Assembly (NCBI RefSeq): GCF_039535115.1
Contig: NZ_BAAAWO010000001.1
Span: forward strand, 4,278,001 to 4,342,000
Length of the DNA stretch: 64,000 nt
Direction of reading: 5' to 3'
Source of the DNA: Paeniglutamicibacter sulfureus
Lineage (GTDB): Bacteria; Actinomycetota; Actinomycetes; Actinomycetales; Micrococcaceae
Shown: piece after piece, positions 1 to 8,997 of the stretch
How the letters are laid out: each line of letters starts with the position of its first letter
Numbering within the stretch: the stretch's first letter is position 1
The notes under the pieces: generated by a model
The model's database searches: none
Told to the model about the DNA's origin: nothing
What the model saw: only the letters and a program-made list of their open reading frames with translations
Translations under genes and position numbers: made by a program

Positions 1-1152
1 GCGGATACCTATCATCCGGACGTCAACGGCGCAGCAGTCTTTTGCTATCGACTGGCCACGGCCATGACAGAGCGCGGGCACGAGGTGCACGTCATGGCCA
101 CCCGGCCGGACAAGGGGCCCACTGTCACCGAGGTCCTGCCCGAAGCCACCGTTCACCGGCTGCGGTCGCATGCCGTGCCGACGCACGAATACTTCCGTAT
201 TTGCTTCCCCTGGGAAGTCAACCCGGAGATCAAGCAGCTGCTCGACGAGATCAAGCCGGATGTGGTCCACGCTCAATGCCACTATATGATCGGCCAAGGC
301 GCCCTGGCCTTTGCCAATAAACGCGGTAGCCGAACCGTGGCAACGAACCACTTCATGCCGGAAAACCTGGACCCGTTCCTGCCTTTTCCCCAGTGGTTCA
401 AGAAGATCGTGGCGCGGAACTCTTGGCGCGACATGGGCAAGATCATGGGCAAGGCGAATGTTGTCACCACGCCGACGCCGCTGGCTGCCCGCGCGATGAC
501 CCAGTATGCGCGCTTGGACAAGGTCTTGCCGCTGTCCAACGGGATCGACTCCAGCAACTATGAGCTTGGCGCAGCGGAGTCGATCGACCGGAATCCATAT
601 CCCACGATCCTATTCGTGGGCAGGCTGGCGGTTGAGAAGAACGTCAACGAACTCATCGAGGCGCTGACTTTGATGAAGACGGTCCCCGATGCCCACCTTG
701 AGGTCATCGGCGGTGGCGAGCAGCGCGCGCCGTTGGAAAAGCTTGCCCGTGAAAAGGGGGTTGCGAGCCGCGTGCACTTCCTGGGCCATGTCGACGACGA
801 AGAACTGCGCAGAGCGTACCTGCGCTGCGATGTGTTCTGCCAGCCCGGAACCGCTGAGCTCCAATCCCTTGTGACCCTGGAGGCGCTCTCGGCGTCCAAG
901 CCCGTGGTGTTGGCCAATGCGATGGCCTTGCCGCACCTTGTTGATGACGGAGTCAACGGTTACCTATTCGAGCCGGGGGACCTGGCTGGACTGGCTGGCA
1001 AGCTGGATTCGATCCTGGGCATGACAGCTGCGGAGCAGGCGGTGATGGGCAAAGCAGGGCATGCCAAGGCAGCCCTGCACAGCCACAGCAAGACCATGGA
1101 CACCTTCGAGGCGATCTATCGCGGTGCCGTCGCGGAGGATTTTCTTCCCTGA
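1..1152 (+). CDS. GT4-family glycosyltransferase, 5' end outside window
   Basis: The reading frame is open from base 1 and its first residues (ADTYHPDVNGAAVF) match the N-terminal part of GT-B fold GT4 mannosyl/glucosyltransferases, so only the first few codons are missing; the in-frame ATG at 64 is internal. About 383 residues are visible. The C-terminal Rossmann half has the family's donor-binding landmarks: FVGRLAVEKN, then EVIGGGEQ and a glutamate-rich ELQSLVTLEA segment typical of the EX7E region. Members such as PimB or MgtA transfer a sugar from a nucleotide donor to a lipid or glycan acceptor at the cytoplasmic membrane. The acceptor cannot be read from sequence. A second, different GT4 gene lies downstream past a tRNA and a terminator, so the two are probably not co-transcribed. 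Confidence 0.88.
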   Translation, partial: ADTYHPDVNGAAVFCYRLATAMTERGHEVHVMATRPDKGPTVTEVLPEATVHRLRSHAVPTHEYFRICFPWEVNPEIKQLLDEIKPDVVHAQCHYMIGQGALAFANKRGSRTVATNHFMPENLDPFLPFPQWFKKIVARNSWRDMGKIMGKANVVTTPTPLAARAMTQYARLDKVLPLSNGIDSSNYELGAAESIDRNPYPTILFVGRLAVEKNVNELIEALTLMKTVPDAHLEVIGGGEQRAPLEKLAREKGVASRVHFLGHVDDEELRRAYLRCDVFCQPGTAELQSLVTLEALSASKPVVLANAMALPHLVDDGVNGYLFEPGDLAGLAGKLDSILGMTAAEQAVMGKAGHAKAALHSHSKTMDTFEAIYRGAVAEDFLP

Positions 1153-1276
1153 TACTGACGCCAGTCAGAGTTTCCCGGCAAGGGAAGATGAAAACCTGCG
1201 ACGGAATCCATTAGGATAGCTGGGGATGTTTGGCCAATTGCCGCAGTTGGCGGTGATTCGATCGAACATCCATGTT

Positions 1277-1350
<74 letters not shown>

Positions 1351-1357
1351 CACGTCA

Positions 1358-1405
1358 ACGGCCTAGTCAGAAAATCCTTGCAGGGATTCTGGCTAGGCCG
1401 TTTTT
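1358..1405 (+). terminator. Rho-independent terminator after tRNA-Met
   Basis: AACGGCCTAG pairs with CTAGGCCGTT across a partly paired interior (CAGAAA/TTCTG), and a run of five T follows at once. It ends the tRNA transcript before the next glycosyltransferase gene. Confidence 0.85.
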
Positions 1406-1612
1406 CGCATTCGGGGTGGTAGTTGCGGGAGAAGTCAGCAGACAACCAGATTCCCGCGAGACGCCCCGCCACGTCTTTGGGTGGTGGCCGTCCCTTATCT
1501 ATTAGGCTCGAATTACCTGATCGTCAGGAAACCTGGCGCCTCTCGCGTGGGCATGCTCTGCCTGCCGCACCTTCAGCTTCACGCCCGACCGCAGAAAGGA
1601 CGAGCCCGGTCA

Positions 1613-2815
1613 ATGCATTGCGTTATGTTTGTCGACCAGCACCCCGACACCCTGGGTGGCATGCAGACCTCCGTCCGGCTGCAGCGGCGGTTTCTTGAGC
1701 TGGCAGGACACCGGGTGACGATCGTTTCACCCAAGTACCGCGGCAAGCACATCCCCGACCAGGCCGTCATCGAGCTGCCTTCCTTGCCCCTGGGACCGGG
1801 GGAGTACTCCATATCCATCCCCGGCAAGGTCAGCGACAAGTTGTTGGCCAAGGCAATGACCGAGCGCGGACCGGTCGACGTGGTGCACGTCCAGGCAGAC
1901 TTCTGGCAGGCCATCATTGGCTATCGGTTCGCCAAAGACAACAACCTTCCCGTCGTCCACACCATGCACAACCGCCTCGATGTGGGGATTGCCGCGACTA
2001 TGCCGCTGCCGGGTCTGGTCCAGCGCGGGTTCGGCCTTGCCCAGAAGGCATTCCTGGGCACGGGCAAGCCGGTGGCTGCCGATGCCTGGACATATCTGCA
2101 GCGGTTCACCGATCACGCCCAACGCGTGACCGCGCCCTCCAGCCATTTCGCCCGCCTGCTGGAGGACGAACGCGTTTTTGCGCGAGTCGACGTCGTTCCC
2201 AACGGAATGGACGATGGCCTCGCGTCGGATTTGCTGGCCCAGCCATCCGCAAAACCCAACACGCGGCCGAGGCTGGCCTGGGTGGGAAGGTTTAGTGCGG
2301 AGAAGCGACTGCTTCCCTTCCTCGACGCCGTGGCACTCTCCAATATCGACGCGGAGATCCACGTTTTTGGCGACGGAGCGGACCGGGCCAAAGCCGAAGC
2401 CAAGGCCCAGGCCATGGATAGGCCAACAGTGGTCATCCGCGGCAAGGTCCCCTACGGGCAAATGCTTACGGAGCTCCGGCAGGCCGATGCACTGGTCCAG
2501 ACGTCCCAGGGATTCGAGACCCAGGGCATGACGGTCTACGAGGCGGCAGCCCTGGGCACACCTTCGCTGCTCAGTGACCGGAATATTGCCGAGGACTTGC
2601 CCAAGGGCGTCTACTGGCTCACCGAGGACGATACGGTTGCCGCGCTCGCCACGGCCCTGGAAGATTGTGTCGACCAGGTCAAGGCGGGCCACGGTCCGTT
2701 GACATCGTCCTTCGACCCTGCATCATTCCTGCAAAGCCGGCAGACCCAACTCATGATCAAGGTCTACGAGGACGCGGATCGCGAATTCAGGTCCCGAAGC
2801 CTGCCGAGCGGCTAG
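1613..2815 (+). CDS. GT4-family glycosyltransferase
   Basis: A 400-residue GT-B glycosyltransferase. The ATG at 1613 is preferred because GAAAGGA lies about 13 bases upstream and the encoded start (MHCVMFVDQHPDTLGG) gives the first GT4 beta strand and glycine-rich loop; the open frame back to 1481 has no family resemblance. The C-terminal domain has AWVGRFSAEK, HVFGDG and GFETQGMTVYEAAALG, the donor-phosphate and EX7E region of the family. Its N-terminal HTMHNRLDVG segment resembles alpha-mannosyltransferases of cell-envelope glycolipid synthesis; the real substrate is unknown. Its TAG stop overlaps by two bases the stop of the convergent M23 gene. Confidence 0.88.
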   Translation: MHCVMFVDQHPDTLGGMQTSVRLQRRFLELAGHRVTIVSPKYRGKHIPDQAVIELPSLPLGPGEYSISIPGKVSDKLLAKAMTERGPVDVVHVQADFWQAIIGYRFAKDNNLPVVHTMHNRLDVGIAATMPLPGLVQRGFGLAQKAFLGTGKPVAADAWTYLQRFTDHAQRVTAPSSHFARLLEDERVFARVDVVPNGMDDGLASDLLAQPSAKPNTRPRLAWVGRFSAEKRLLPFLDAVALSNIDAEIHVFGDGADRAKAEAKAQAMDRPTVVIRGKVPYGQMLTELRQADALVQTSQGFETQGMTVYEAAALGTPSLLSDRNIAEDLPKGVYWLTEDDTVAALATALEDCVDQVKAGHGPLTSSFDPASFLQSRQTQLMIKVYEDADREFRSRSLPSG

Positions 2816-3333
2816 TCCAGCGGCAAGAGAATCGAGGGGCGGGTGTCGATGATGGTGAGCAGCGGGTCGATGTATTCACCGTCCAGCCGCAAGCCCCAGT
2901 GCAGGCAGAGCGCGTCACAGTGCGCACCGGCCCCGACCATGCCGATCTCGTCGCCCTCCGAGACGATGGCGCCGACCTCCAAGGTGCTTCGCACCGGCTC
3001 GAAGCTGGAGAGCAAACCGGAGCCGTGGTTGATGACAATGACCGGCCGGTCCACGATGTGCCCCGCGAAGGAGACTATGCCTCCGGAAGGTGCGCGGACG
3101 GTGTCACCGGGGGCTGCCTGAAGGTCGGCGCCCCGATGGCCGCTGAGCCAGCGTTGGGCCGGAGGGTCGAATCCGCGCACGAGTCGCGGCACCGGGGGCA
3201 ATGGCCAACTCCATGCACCGGCCGGGACCAGGCCTTGGCTTGCAGGGCGAGGGGCGGGCGGGGAAGCACTGGCCGGGGCCAACAGCACGGCGGTGCCAAT
3301 CATTAAGCCTGCCAGGGACGAAACCATTTTCAT
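2812..3333 (-). CDS. Secreted M23-family peptidase (LytM/peptidoglycan DD-metallopeptidase domain)
   Basis: About 173 residues: an N-terminal signal sequence (MKMVSSLAGLMIGTAVLLA) ending near ASA, a proline-rich linker, and an M23 domain. The zinc-binding pattern is present as HRGADLQAAPGD (HxxxD) and CLHWGLRL (HxH-type second site is CLHWG). The frame extends upstream to 3567, but start codons clustered at 3327, 3333 and 3345 put the signal peptide at the N terminus; GGGG lies just upstream of 3333. M23 enzymes cut cross-links in peptidoglycan, or activate amidases when degenerate. An M23 gene beside rpsB is a known arrangement in actinobacteria (for example Rv2891 in M. tuberculosis). It is convergent with the glycosyltransferase. 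Confidence 0.85.
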   Translation of the reverse strand: MKMVSSLAGLMIGTAVLLAPASASPPAPRPASQGLVPAGAWSWPLPPVPRLVRGFDPPAQRWLSGHRGADLQAAPGDTVRAPSGGIVSFAGHIVDRPVIVINHGSGLLSSFEPVRSTLEVGAIVSEGDEIGMVGAGAHCDALCLHWGLRLDGEYIDPLLTIIDTRPSILLPLD

Positions 3334-3768
3334 GACCCCAAGCATGGGTCCGTACGGATGGCCCCCGGCCCGATCTTCACCGCTTTGTGGAGGTTTCCGG
3401 CGTGTGATGCACGTCCCTTGTCCTTGTGCGGATGTGTCAATTTTGGCGCCACCTGCCTGTAGTACACTTGAGCATGCGGTTCCCTGTGCCCTCTTGAAGC
3501 ATGCGCTGATTGAGGGACTACAAGAAACCGACTTCGCGTATGAGTCATCCACACCTGAAAATCCCACTTCCGTGGCGATCTGTTGCGTGTGCGACTGGCA
3601 GGCCCGCGGTCCGAATACATTCGGGAGGGGCCAGGCCAGGAACGGTTTGCCGTTCTGCTCATGCCAGGGGTCGCGTCCAATACCGGATGCGCACCATCAA
3701 CCGATAACAATGGCAGTTACCGCGGCCCAGTGATGGGCCGGCCAGCTACTGCCGGAAGGAGTTGCGAC
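3334..3768. other. Divergent intergenic region, M23 peptidase / rpsB
   Basis: About 435 bases without a convincing gene. It must contain the divergent promoters of the M23 gene and rpsB. A plausible rpsB -10 element (TAGTACACT) lies near 3461, which would leave a leader of roughly 300 bases. I see short imperfect hairpins but no known r-protein leader motif. The open frame running into rpsB from 3583 is not supported as coding. Confidence 0.4.
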
Positions 3769-4653
3769 ATGCCAGTCGTAACCATGCGCCAGCTGCTCGA
3801 CAGCGGCGTTCACTTTGGACACCAGACCCGTCGTTGGAACCCGAAGATGAAGCGTTTCATCTTCACGGAGCGCAACGGCATCTACATCATTGACTTGCAG
3901 CAGTCGCTGTCGTACATCGACCGCGCCTACGAGTTCGTCAAGCAGACCGTTGCCCACGGCGGCACCGTTCTGTTCGTTGGCACCAAGAAGCAGGCTCAGG
4001 AAGCAATTTCGGAGCAGGCTACCCGCGTTGGCCAGCCCTTCGTCAACCAGCGCTGGCTCGGTGGCATGCTCACCAACTTCCAGACCGTTTCCAAGCGCAT
4101 CTCGCGCATGAAGGAACTGGAAGAGATCAACTTCGAGGATGTTGCCGGTTCGGGCCACACCAAGAAGGAGCTGCTGCTGCTCAAGCGCGAGCTGACCAAG
4201 CTTCAGACCAACCTTGGCGGTATCCGCAACCTGACGAAGACCCCTTCGGTCCTCTGGGTTGTCGACACCAAGAAGGAGCACCTGGCCATCGATGAGGCAC
4301 GCAAGCTGGGCATCCCGGTTGTTGCCATCCTCGACACCAACTGCGACCCGGACGAAGTCCAGTACCCGATCCCGGGCAACGACGACGCCATCCGCTCCGT
4401 CAACCTGCTCACCCGCGTCGTTGCCGACGCCGTTGCCGCTGGCCTGATCGCCCGCAACAACAAGGCTGCAGGCAACACCGAAGCTCCGGCCGAGCCGTTG
4501 GCCGAGTGGGAGCGCGAACTGCTCGAGGCCGGCAAGGCCGAGGCACCCGCTGCTGAAGCACCCGCCGCCGAAGCTGCTCCGGCAGCCGAGGAAGCACCCG
4601 CCGCTGAAGCTGCTCCGGCAGCCGAGGAAGCACCGGCCGCTTCGGCCGAGTAG
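3769..4653 (+). CDS. rpsB: 30S ribosomal protein S2
   Basis: A 294-residue S2. It begins [19 protein letters not shown] and has the family signature segments [24 protein letters not shown] and the [21 protein letters not shown]-terminal motif. The start at 3769 follows a strong GGAAGGAG eight bases upstream. S2 assembles late onto the 30S subunit and binds S1-type partners. The last 45 residues are a low-complexity Ala/Pro/Glu tail built from repeated DNA units (separate entry), longer than in enterobacterial S2 but common in actinobacteria. It leads the conserved rpsB-tsf pair. Confidence 0.98.
   Translation: MPVVTMRQLLDSGVHFGHQTRRWNPKMKRFIFTERNGIYIIDLQQSLSYIDRAYEFVKQTVAHGGTVLFVGTKKQAQEAISEQATRVGQPFVNQRWLGGMLTNFQTVSKRISRMKELEEINFEDVAGSGHTKKELLLLKRELTKLQTNLGGIRNLTKTPSVLWVVDTKKEHLAIDEARKLGIPVVAILDTNCDPDEVQYPIPGNDDAIRSVNLLTRVVADAVAAGLIARNNKAAGNTEAPAEPLAEWERELLEAGKAEAPAAEAPAAEAAPAAEEAPAAEAAPAAEEAPAASAE
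4555..4641 (+). repeat. 36-bp tandem repeat encoding the S2 acidic Ala/Pro tail
   Basis: Two full 36-base units (4555-4590 and 4591-4626) differ at a single base and a third partial unit follows. Each encodes [12 protein letters not shown]. The near identity of third codon positions shows recent duplication rather than protein-level convergence. Confidence 0.85.
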
Positions 4654-4673
4654 TCACAAAACCAAGGTCCCTT

Positions 4674-4712
4674 GTTGTCGGCGCTCCCCTTTTGCGGGGG
4701 AGCGCCGACAAC
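4674..4712 (+). terminator. Strong hairpin between rpsB and tsf (attenuator/processing site)
   Basis: A perfect 16-bp stem (GTTGTCGGCGCTCCCC with its complement) closes a 7-base loop TTTTGCG. No T tract follows, so it is more likely a partial attenuator or an mRNA-stabilising or processing hairpin that lets rpsB exceed tsf than a full terminator. Confidence 0.65.
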
Positions 4713-4793
4713 CGGAGACAAACCGCGGGACGGGCCACATTCGGCCCGTCCTTCGGCGAAAAAGCTCAAAACCACTTATGAATGGGGTTGCAC

Positions 4794-5633
4794 GTGGCAA
4801 ACTACACCGCTGCTGACATTAAGGCACTGCGCGAGCGCACCGGCGCTGGCATGATGGACGTCAAGAAGGCGCTCGACGAGGCCAACGGCGACGCCGAGAA
4901 GGCCATGGAGCTCATCCGCATCAAGGGCCTGAAGGGCGCGACCAAGCGCGAAGGCCGCTCGACCTCGGAAGGCCTCGTTGCCGCCAAGGTTGTCGAGGGC
5001 ACCGTCGGCGTCATGATCGAGCTTTCCTGCGAGACCGACTTCGTCGCCAAGAACGACAAGTTCATCGCCCTGGCCGCCAAGGTCCTGGACATTGCCGTGT
5101 CCTCCGGCGCAGCCGACCTGGAGACCCTGCTGGCAGTCGACGTCGAGGGCAAGACCCTTGCCGACGTCGTCACCGAAGAGGGCGCAGTCTTGGGCGAGAA
5201 GGTCATCGTTCGCCGTCTGTCCCGTATCGAGGGTGCATCGGTTGATGCCTACCTGCACAAGACCTCCAAGGACCTCCCGGCCCAGGTTGGCGTTCTCGTT
5301 GCAGTGGACGGCGCCGGCGAAGCCGCAGCCACCGTTGCACACGACGTTGCAGTGCACACCGCTGCAATGGCACCGACCGTGCTTTCCCGCGATGACATCG
5401 ACGCCGAGATCGTCGAGTCCGAGCGCCGCATTGCCCAGGAGACCGCTGTCGCCGAGGGCAAGCCGGAAGCCGCCATGACCAAGATCGTTGAAGGCCGCCT
5501 GACCGGCTTCTTCAAGGAGCAGGTGCTGGTCGACCAGGCATTCGCCAAGGACGCCAAGAAGACCGTGGGCAAGGTGCTGGAAGAAGCCGGCGTCAACGCC
5601 ACCGCCTTCGCACGTTTCCGCGTCGGAGCCTAA
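4794..5633 (+). CDS. tsf: Elongation factor Ts
   Basis: A 279-residue EF-Ts, the guanine-nucleotide exchange factor for EF-Tu. The N-terminal UBA-like domain with the diagnostic ADIKALRERTGAGMMDVKKA is followed by the two dimerisation/core subdomains, including SCETDFVAKN. I place the start at GTG 4794 (VANYTAAD) because homologues begin MANYTAAD and GGGG lies seven bases upstream; the ATG at 4782 would add four unconserved residues. It probably shares the rpsB promoter with modulation by the hairpin between the genes. A terminator follows. Confidence 0.97.
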   Translation: MANYTAADIKALRERTGAGMMDVKKALDEANGDAEKAMELIRIKGLKGATKREGRSTSEGLVAAKVVEGTVGVMIELSCETDFVAKNDKFIALAAKVLDIAVSSGAADLETLLAVDVEGKTLADVVTEEGAVLGEKVIVRRLSRIEGASVDAYLHKTSKDLPAQVGVLVAVDGAGEAAATVAHDVAVHTAAMAPTVLSRDDIDAEIVESERRIAQETAVAEGKPEAAMTKIVEGRLTGFFKEQVLVDQAFAKDAKKTVGKVLEEAGVNATAFARFRVGA

Positions 5634-5706
5634 TTAGCTTCAACAGCAGGTAAATTGGTTCTCGGCGCCCCGGCACCGGTAACCATTTGCTTCACACCAA
5701 GGTAGA

Positions 5707-5740
5707 GGGGGTGGCCACTTCAACGTGGCCGCCCCTTTTT
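5707..5740 (+). terminator. Rho-independent terminator after tsf
   Basis: GGGGTGGCCAC pairs with GTGGCCGCCCC around a six-base loop and is followed by TTTTT. Confidence 0.88.
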
Positions 5741-5839
5741 CCTGCCAGCTCCCGGGCCATCGAGGACCGAGGGCCGGCCACACCCCCAACAGCTACAACG
5801 TGGGCCCGCACCGACCCGCACGCAGGAGGAATGACACCC

Positions 5840-6583
5840 ATGGACGCAACCCCCGAATCGCATGATCACACCCAGGCCCCGCGTCGCCGCAGGGTCTTGC
5901 TGAAGCTTTCCGGAGAGGTCTTCGGCGGCGGCAAGCTGGGCGTCGACCCGGTCACCGTGCGTGGCATTGCCGAGCAGATCGCCGCAACCGTGGGCAAGGT
6001 GGAGGTCGCCATCGTGGTTGGCGGCGGCAACTTCTTCCGCGGCGCCGAACTTTCGGCCTCGGGCATGGACCGCTCGCGCGCCGACTACATGGGCATGCTC
6101 GGCACCGTCATGAACTGCCTGGCCCTGCAGGATTTCCTGGAACAGGCCGGCGTTGACACCCGCGTCCAGTCCGCGATCTCCATGGCCCAGGTCGCCGAGA
6201 CCTATATTCCGCGCCGCGCCATCCGCCATATGGAAAAGGACCGCGTCGTAATCTTCGGCGCCGGGGCAGGCCTGCCGTACTTTTCCACCGACACCGTGGC
6301 AGCCCAGCGCGCCCTCGAGGTCGACGCCGACGTGGTCTTGATGGCCAAGAGCGGTGTCGACGGCGTGTACACCGCGGACCCGAAGAAGGACCCGACCGCC
6401 ACCAAGCTTGAGCACCTCACCTACGAAGAGGCCCTCATCAAGGACATCCGCGTCATGGACCAGACCGCCATGACCATGTGCAAGGACAACAAGCTGGAAA
6501 TGATGGTCTTCGGCATGGAAGGCGACGGAAACGTCACCCGCGCCATCCTCGGCGAGAAGATCGGCACCCGCGTCACCATCTAG
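5840..6583 (+). CDS. pyrH: UMP kinase
   Basis: A 247-residue hexameric UMP kinase of the amino-acid-kinase fold (UMP + ATP to UDP + ADP). Recognisable segments are [13 protein letters not shown] (phosphate loop), [22 protein letters not shown] and the [19 protein letters not shown] nucleotide region. ATG 5840 is preferred over ATG 5831 because AGGAGGA lies nine bases before 5840 but only one base before 5831. An N-terminal extension of about 18 residues precedes the conserved core, as often in actinobacteria. It follows the tsf terminator, so it has its own promoter, probably driving frr and cdsA too. Confidence 0.97.
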   Translation: MDATPESHDHTQAPRRRRVLLKLSGEVFGGGKLGVDPVTVRGIAEQIAATVGKVEVAIVVGGGNFFRGAELSASGMDRSRADYMGMLGTVMNCLALQDFLEQAGVDTRVQSAISMAQVAETYIPRRAIRHMEKDRVVIFGAGAGLPYFSTDTVAAQRALEVDADVVLMAKSGVDGVYTADPKKDPTATKLEHLTYEEALIKDIRVMDQTAMTMCKDNKLEMMVFGMEGDGNVTRAILGEKIGTRVTI

Positions 6584-6680
6584 GTGCCCCGCGCCATGCC
6601 CTCCCGTGGCATAGGATTGTTCACAAGCCCAAAATTACCCGGCCACCCATCGATTGGGAGCCGATTCAAAGGAGTAGACC

Positions 6681-7238
6681 GTGATTGAGGAAATCCTCTT
6701 CGAGGTATCCGACAAGATGGACAGCACCATCGAGAACGCGAAGGAAGACTTCTCCGCGATCCGCACCGGCCGTGCGCACCCGGGAATGTACGCCAAGGTC
6801 ATGGTGGACTACTACGGTTCCCCGACCCCGCTGCAGCAGCTGGCATCCTTCGCCACCCCGGATGCCCGCACCATCCTGATCAGCCCCTACGACGTGACCG
6901 CCCTGCGTGAAATCGAAAAGGCGCTCGGCGACTCCGAGGTTGGCGCGAACCCGTCCAACGACGGCAAGACCATCCGCGTGATCATGCCGGTGTTGACCCA
7001 GGAACGCCGCAAGGAATACGTCAAGGTCGTTCGCGGCAAGGGCGAAGACGCCAAGGTGGCCCTGCGCAACCTGCGCCGGAAGGCCAAGGACGGCATTGAC
7101 AAGCTGGTCAAGGACGGCGAAGTCGGCGAGGACGAAGGCGCCCGCGCCGAAAAGGAACTTGACGCACTGACCAAGTCGCACGCCGAAAGCATCGACGACT
7201 TGCTCAAGCGCAAGGAAGCCGAGCTGCTGGAAGTCTAA
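6681..7238 (+). CDS. frr: Ribosome recycling factor
   Basis: A 185-residue RRF that with EF-G splits post-termination ribosomes. The sequence carries the family core RTGRAHPGMYAKVMVDYYGS, ISPYDVTALREIEKA and the long C-terminal helices ending DDLLKRKEAELLEV. It starts with GTG (VIEEILFEV), with AAAGGAG six bases upstream. Its TAA shares one base with the ATG of cdsA, indicating translational coupling. Confidence 0.97.
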   Translation: MIEEILFEVSDKMDSTIENAKEDFSAIRTGRAHPGMYAKVMVDYYGSPTPLQQLASFATPDARTILISPYDVTALREIEKALGDSEVGANPSNDGKTIRVIMPVLTQERRKEYVKVVRGKGEDAKVALRNLRRKAKDGIDKLVKDGEVGEDEGARAEKELDALTKSHAESIDDLLKRKEAELLEV

Positions 7239-8170
7239 TGGCCAATCCCACCGAGCCGAGCGAAGGAGCCGCAGGTTCCCCTCCGGAGCCGACGCCGGAT
7301 CCCGGAGGGCTTGATGCCATGACCCGGCGAAGCCGCAAGTCGACGCGCACCCAGCCCTCGCGGGCAGGACGCGACCTCCCCGCGGCAATCGTCGTCGGGC
7401 TGGTGCTGTTGGCCGTGGTGCTGACCGGGCTGTTTTGGTTGCCGCTGGCGTTCGTCGCCACGGTGGCGATCTTCGGAGTCGTGGGCAGCTGGGAAGTTTC
7501 ACGGGCACTGATCGGCGGGGGAATCGACACCCCGCTGGTTCCCCTGGCCGTGGCCGGGGTGGCCCTGCCGTTCTCCGCCTACTACGGCGGTCTCGAGGCC
7601 TTGGGCATGGCGTTTACCGCCAGCGCCCTGCTGGTCTTCCTGTGGCGCATCATCGAGGGGCCGGCCAAATCCGTGCCCTCGATCGTTGCAAGCATCTTCG
7701 TCTTGACGTGGGTGCCGCTGCTGCTGAGCTTTGCCGTGCTGCTGCTGAACGAACCGGACGGGCACTTGCTGGTGACAACGATGTTGTTGCTGGTGGTCTC
7801 CAACGATACGTTCGGGTATCTGGTGGGCGTGCTGTTCGGAAAGCGCCCGATGGCTCCGAAGATCAGCCCCAAAAAGTCCTGGGAGGGCTTTGCCGGGTCG
7901 GTTGCCGGGGCCACGGTGGTGGGCATCGCTGCGGCGGTGTTCCTGCTGGATGCCCCTTGGGGGGTGGGCATCCCGCTGGCGGTTGCGACGGTTGTCGCCG
8001 CAACGGCCGGGGACCTGGCCGAGTCGATGGTCAAGCGGGAACTGGGCATCAAGGACATGAGCAACATCCTGCCGGGCCACGGCGGGGTCATGGACCGGCT
8101 GGATTCGGTGCTCTTCGCCATCCCGGTGACGTATATCCTCACCATTTTGCTGATGCCCGGCGCGCTGTAG
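7238..8170 (+). CDS. cdsA: Phosphatidate cytidylyltransferase
   Basis: A 310-residue integral membrane enzyme making CDP-diacylglycerol from phosphatidic acid and CTP. About 50 hydrophilic residues (with an RRSRKS basic stretch) precede seven to eight hydrophobic segments. The CDP-DAG synthase signature is complete near the C terminus: SMVKRELGIKDMSN followed by LPGHGGVMDRLDS with the metal-binding acidic residues. It overlaps frr by one base (TAATG). Confidence 0.96.
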   Translation: MANPTEPSEGAAGSPPEPTPDPGGLDAMTRRSRKSTRTQPSRAGRDLPAAIVVGLVLLAVVLTGLFWLPLAFVATVAIFGVVGSWEVSRALIGGGIDTPLVPLAVAGVALPFSAYYGGLEALGMAFTASALLVFLWRIIEGPAKSVPSIVASIFVLTWVPLLLSFAVLLLNEPDGHLLVTTMLLLVVSNDTFGYLVGVLFGKRPMAPKISPKKSWEGFAGSVAGATVVGIAAAVFLLDAPWGVGIPLAVATVVAATAGDLAESMVKRELGIKDMSNILPGHGGVMDRLDSVLFAIPVTYILTILLMPGAL

Positions 8171-8309
8171 GCCGCGGGTGCCAAAGCATCCCTAAGATGG
8201 ACATGCGGGTTGGTGCCGCCGCGCCCCGGTTGAACCCGGGCAATCGCACCACCCGCAGCAACAAGGTGCCGGTCTTCCGGTACGCAATACCAACACCAAG
8301 GAAAGAATT

Positions 8310-8894
8310 GTGAGTCAGGACAAGGCACAGCCGGCACCCAGCCCCTTTGAGCGCGTGGGGGAAAAGGAATTCGGCTACAACACCAAACAGGTGGATGTGT
8401 TCCTCGCCCGCGCCCGAGCCACGTTCAATGGCGACGGCGACGATGATTCGATTGTCACCAGCCACATGGTCCGCCGCACGGTTTTCCCTGCCCAGCGCGG
8501 CGGCTACAGCGCCCGCGAGGTGGACGGTGCGCTGGACAGGCTCGAGGACGTCTTTGCCCAGCGGGAACGCGATGCACTGATCCACGCCGATGGCGAGGAC
8601 GCCTGGCTGCAGCAGGTCGGCCGGCTCTCGGCGATCCTGCGTGGACGCCTGCACCGGTCCCCAGGCGAGCGCTTCCGCAGGCCTTCGCGCTCCAGCGCGT
8701 CGAGCTACAACGTCCAGGACGTGGACAAGCTCTGCTCCCAGCTCATTGACTACTTCGAGAAGGACGTCCCGATGAGCGTCGACGCCGTGCGACGGGCGGA
8801 GTTCCGCCGCGCCGAGGGCGAGCACGGCTACGAGGAGTCGCAGGTCGACGCGTTCCTGGATCGCGTCGTGGAGCTCATGGCCTCGATCGACTAG
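8310..8894 (+). CDS. DivIVA-repeat protein
   Basis: A 194-residue cytosolic protein with a GTG start supported by AAGGAAAGAA upstream. Three DivIVA-type units of the form F-x(n)-GY-x-x-x-x-V-D-x-F/A-L-D/A-R can be aligned: FGYNTKQVDVFLARA (about 24-38), GGYSAREVDGALDRL (about 67-81) and HGYEESQVDAFLDRV (about 172-186). DivIVA domains recognise negatively curved membrane at poles and septa; this protein lacks the long coiled coil of Wag31/DivIVA, so it is not the polar growth organiser itself. Similar short DivIVA-domain proteins sit next to cdsA in related actinobacteria. The precise function is unknown. A bidirectional terminator follows. Confidence 0.8.
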   Translation: MSQDKAQPAPSPFERVGEKEFGYNTKQVDVFLARARATFNGDGDDDSIVTSHMVRRTVFPAQRGGYSAREVDGALDRLEDVFAQRERDALIHADGEDAWLQQVGRLSAILRGRLHRSPGERFRRPSRSSASSYNVQDVDKLCSQLIDYFEKDVPMSVDAVRRAEFRRAEGEHGYEESQVDAFLDRVVELMASID

Positions 8895-8918
8895 CCTTTC
8901 GGCTCCGTCGAAGTCTTC

Positions 8919-8962
8919 AATGCGGTTGGCCTGGTGTCTGTCACCAGGCCAACCGCATTCTT
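8919..8962. terminator. Bidirectional terminator between convergent genes
   Basis: A perfect 18-bp stem (AATGCGGTTGGCCTGGTG and its complement) around loop TCTGT, with T-rich sequence on the + side. It separates the DivIVA gene from the convergent symporter operon. Confidence 0.9.
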
Positions 8963-8997
8963 TATGCCCGCATCAGGGGCCGTGACGGTCCCAGGCG

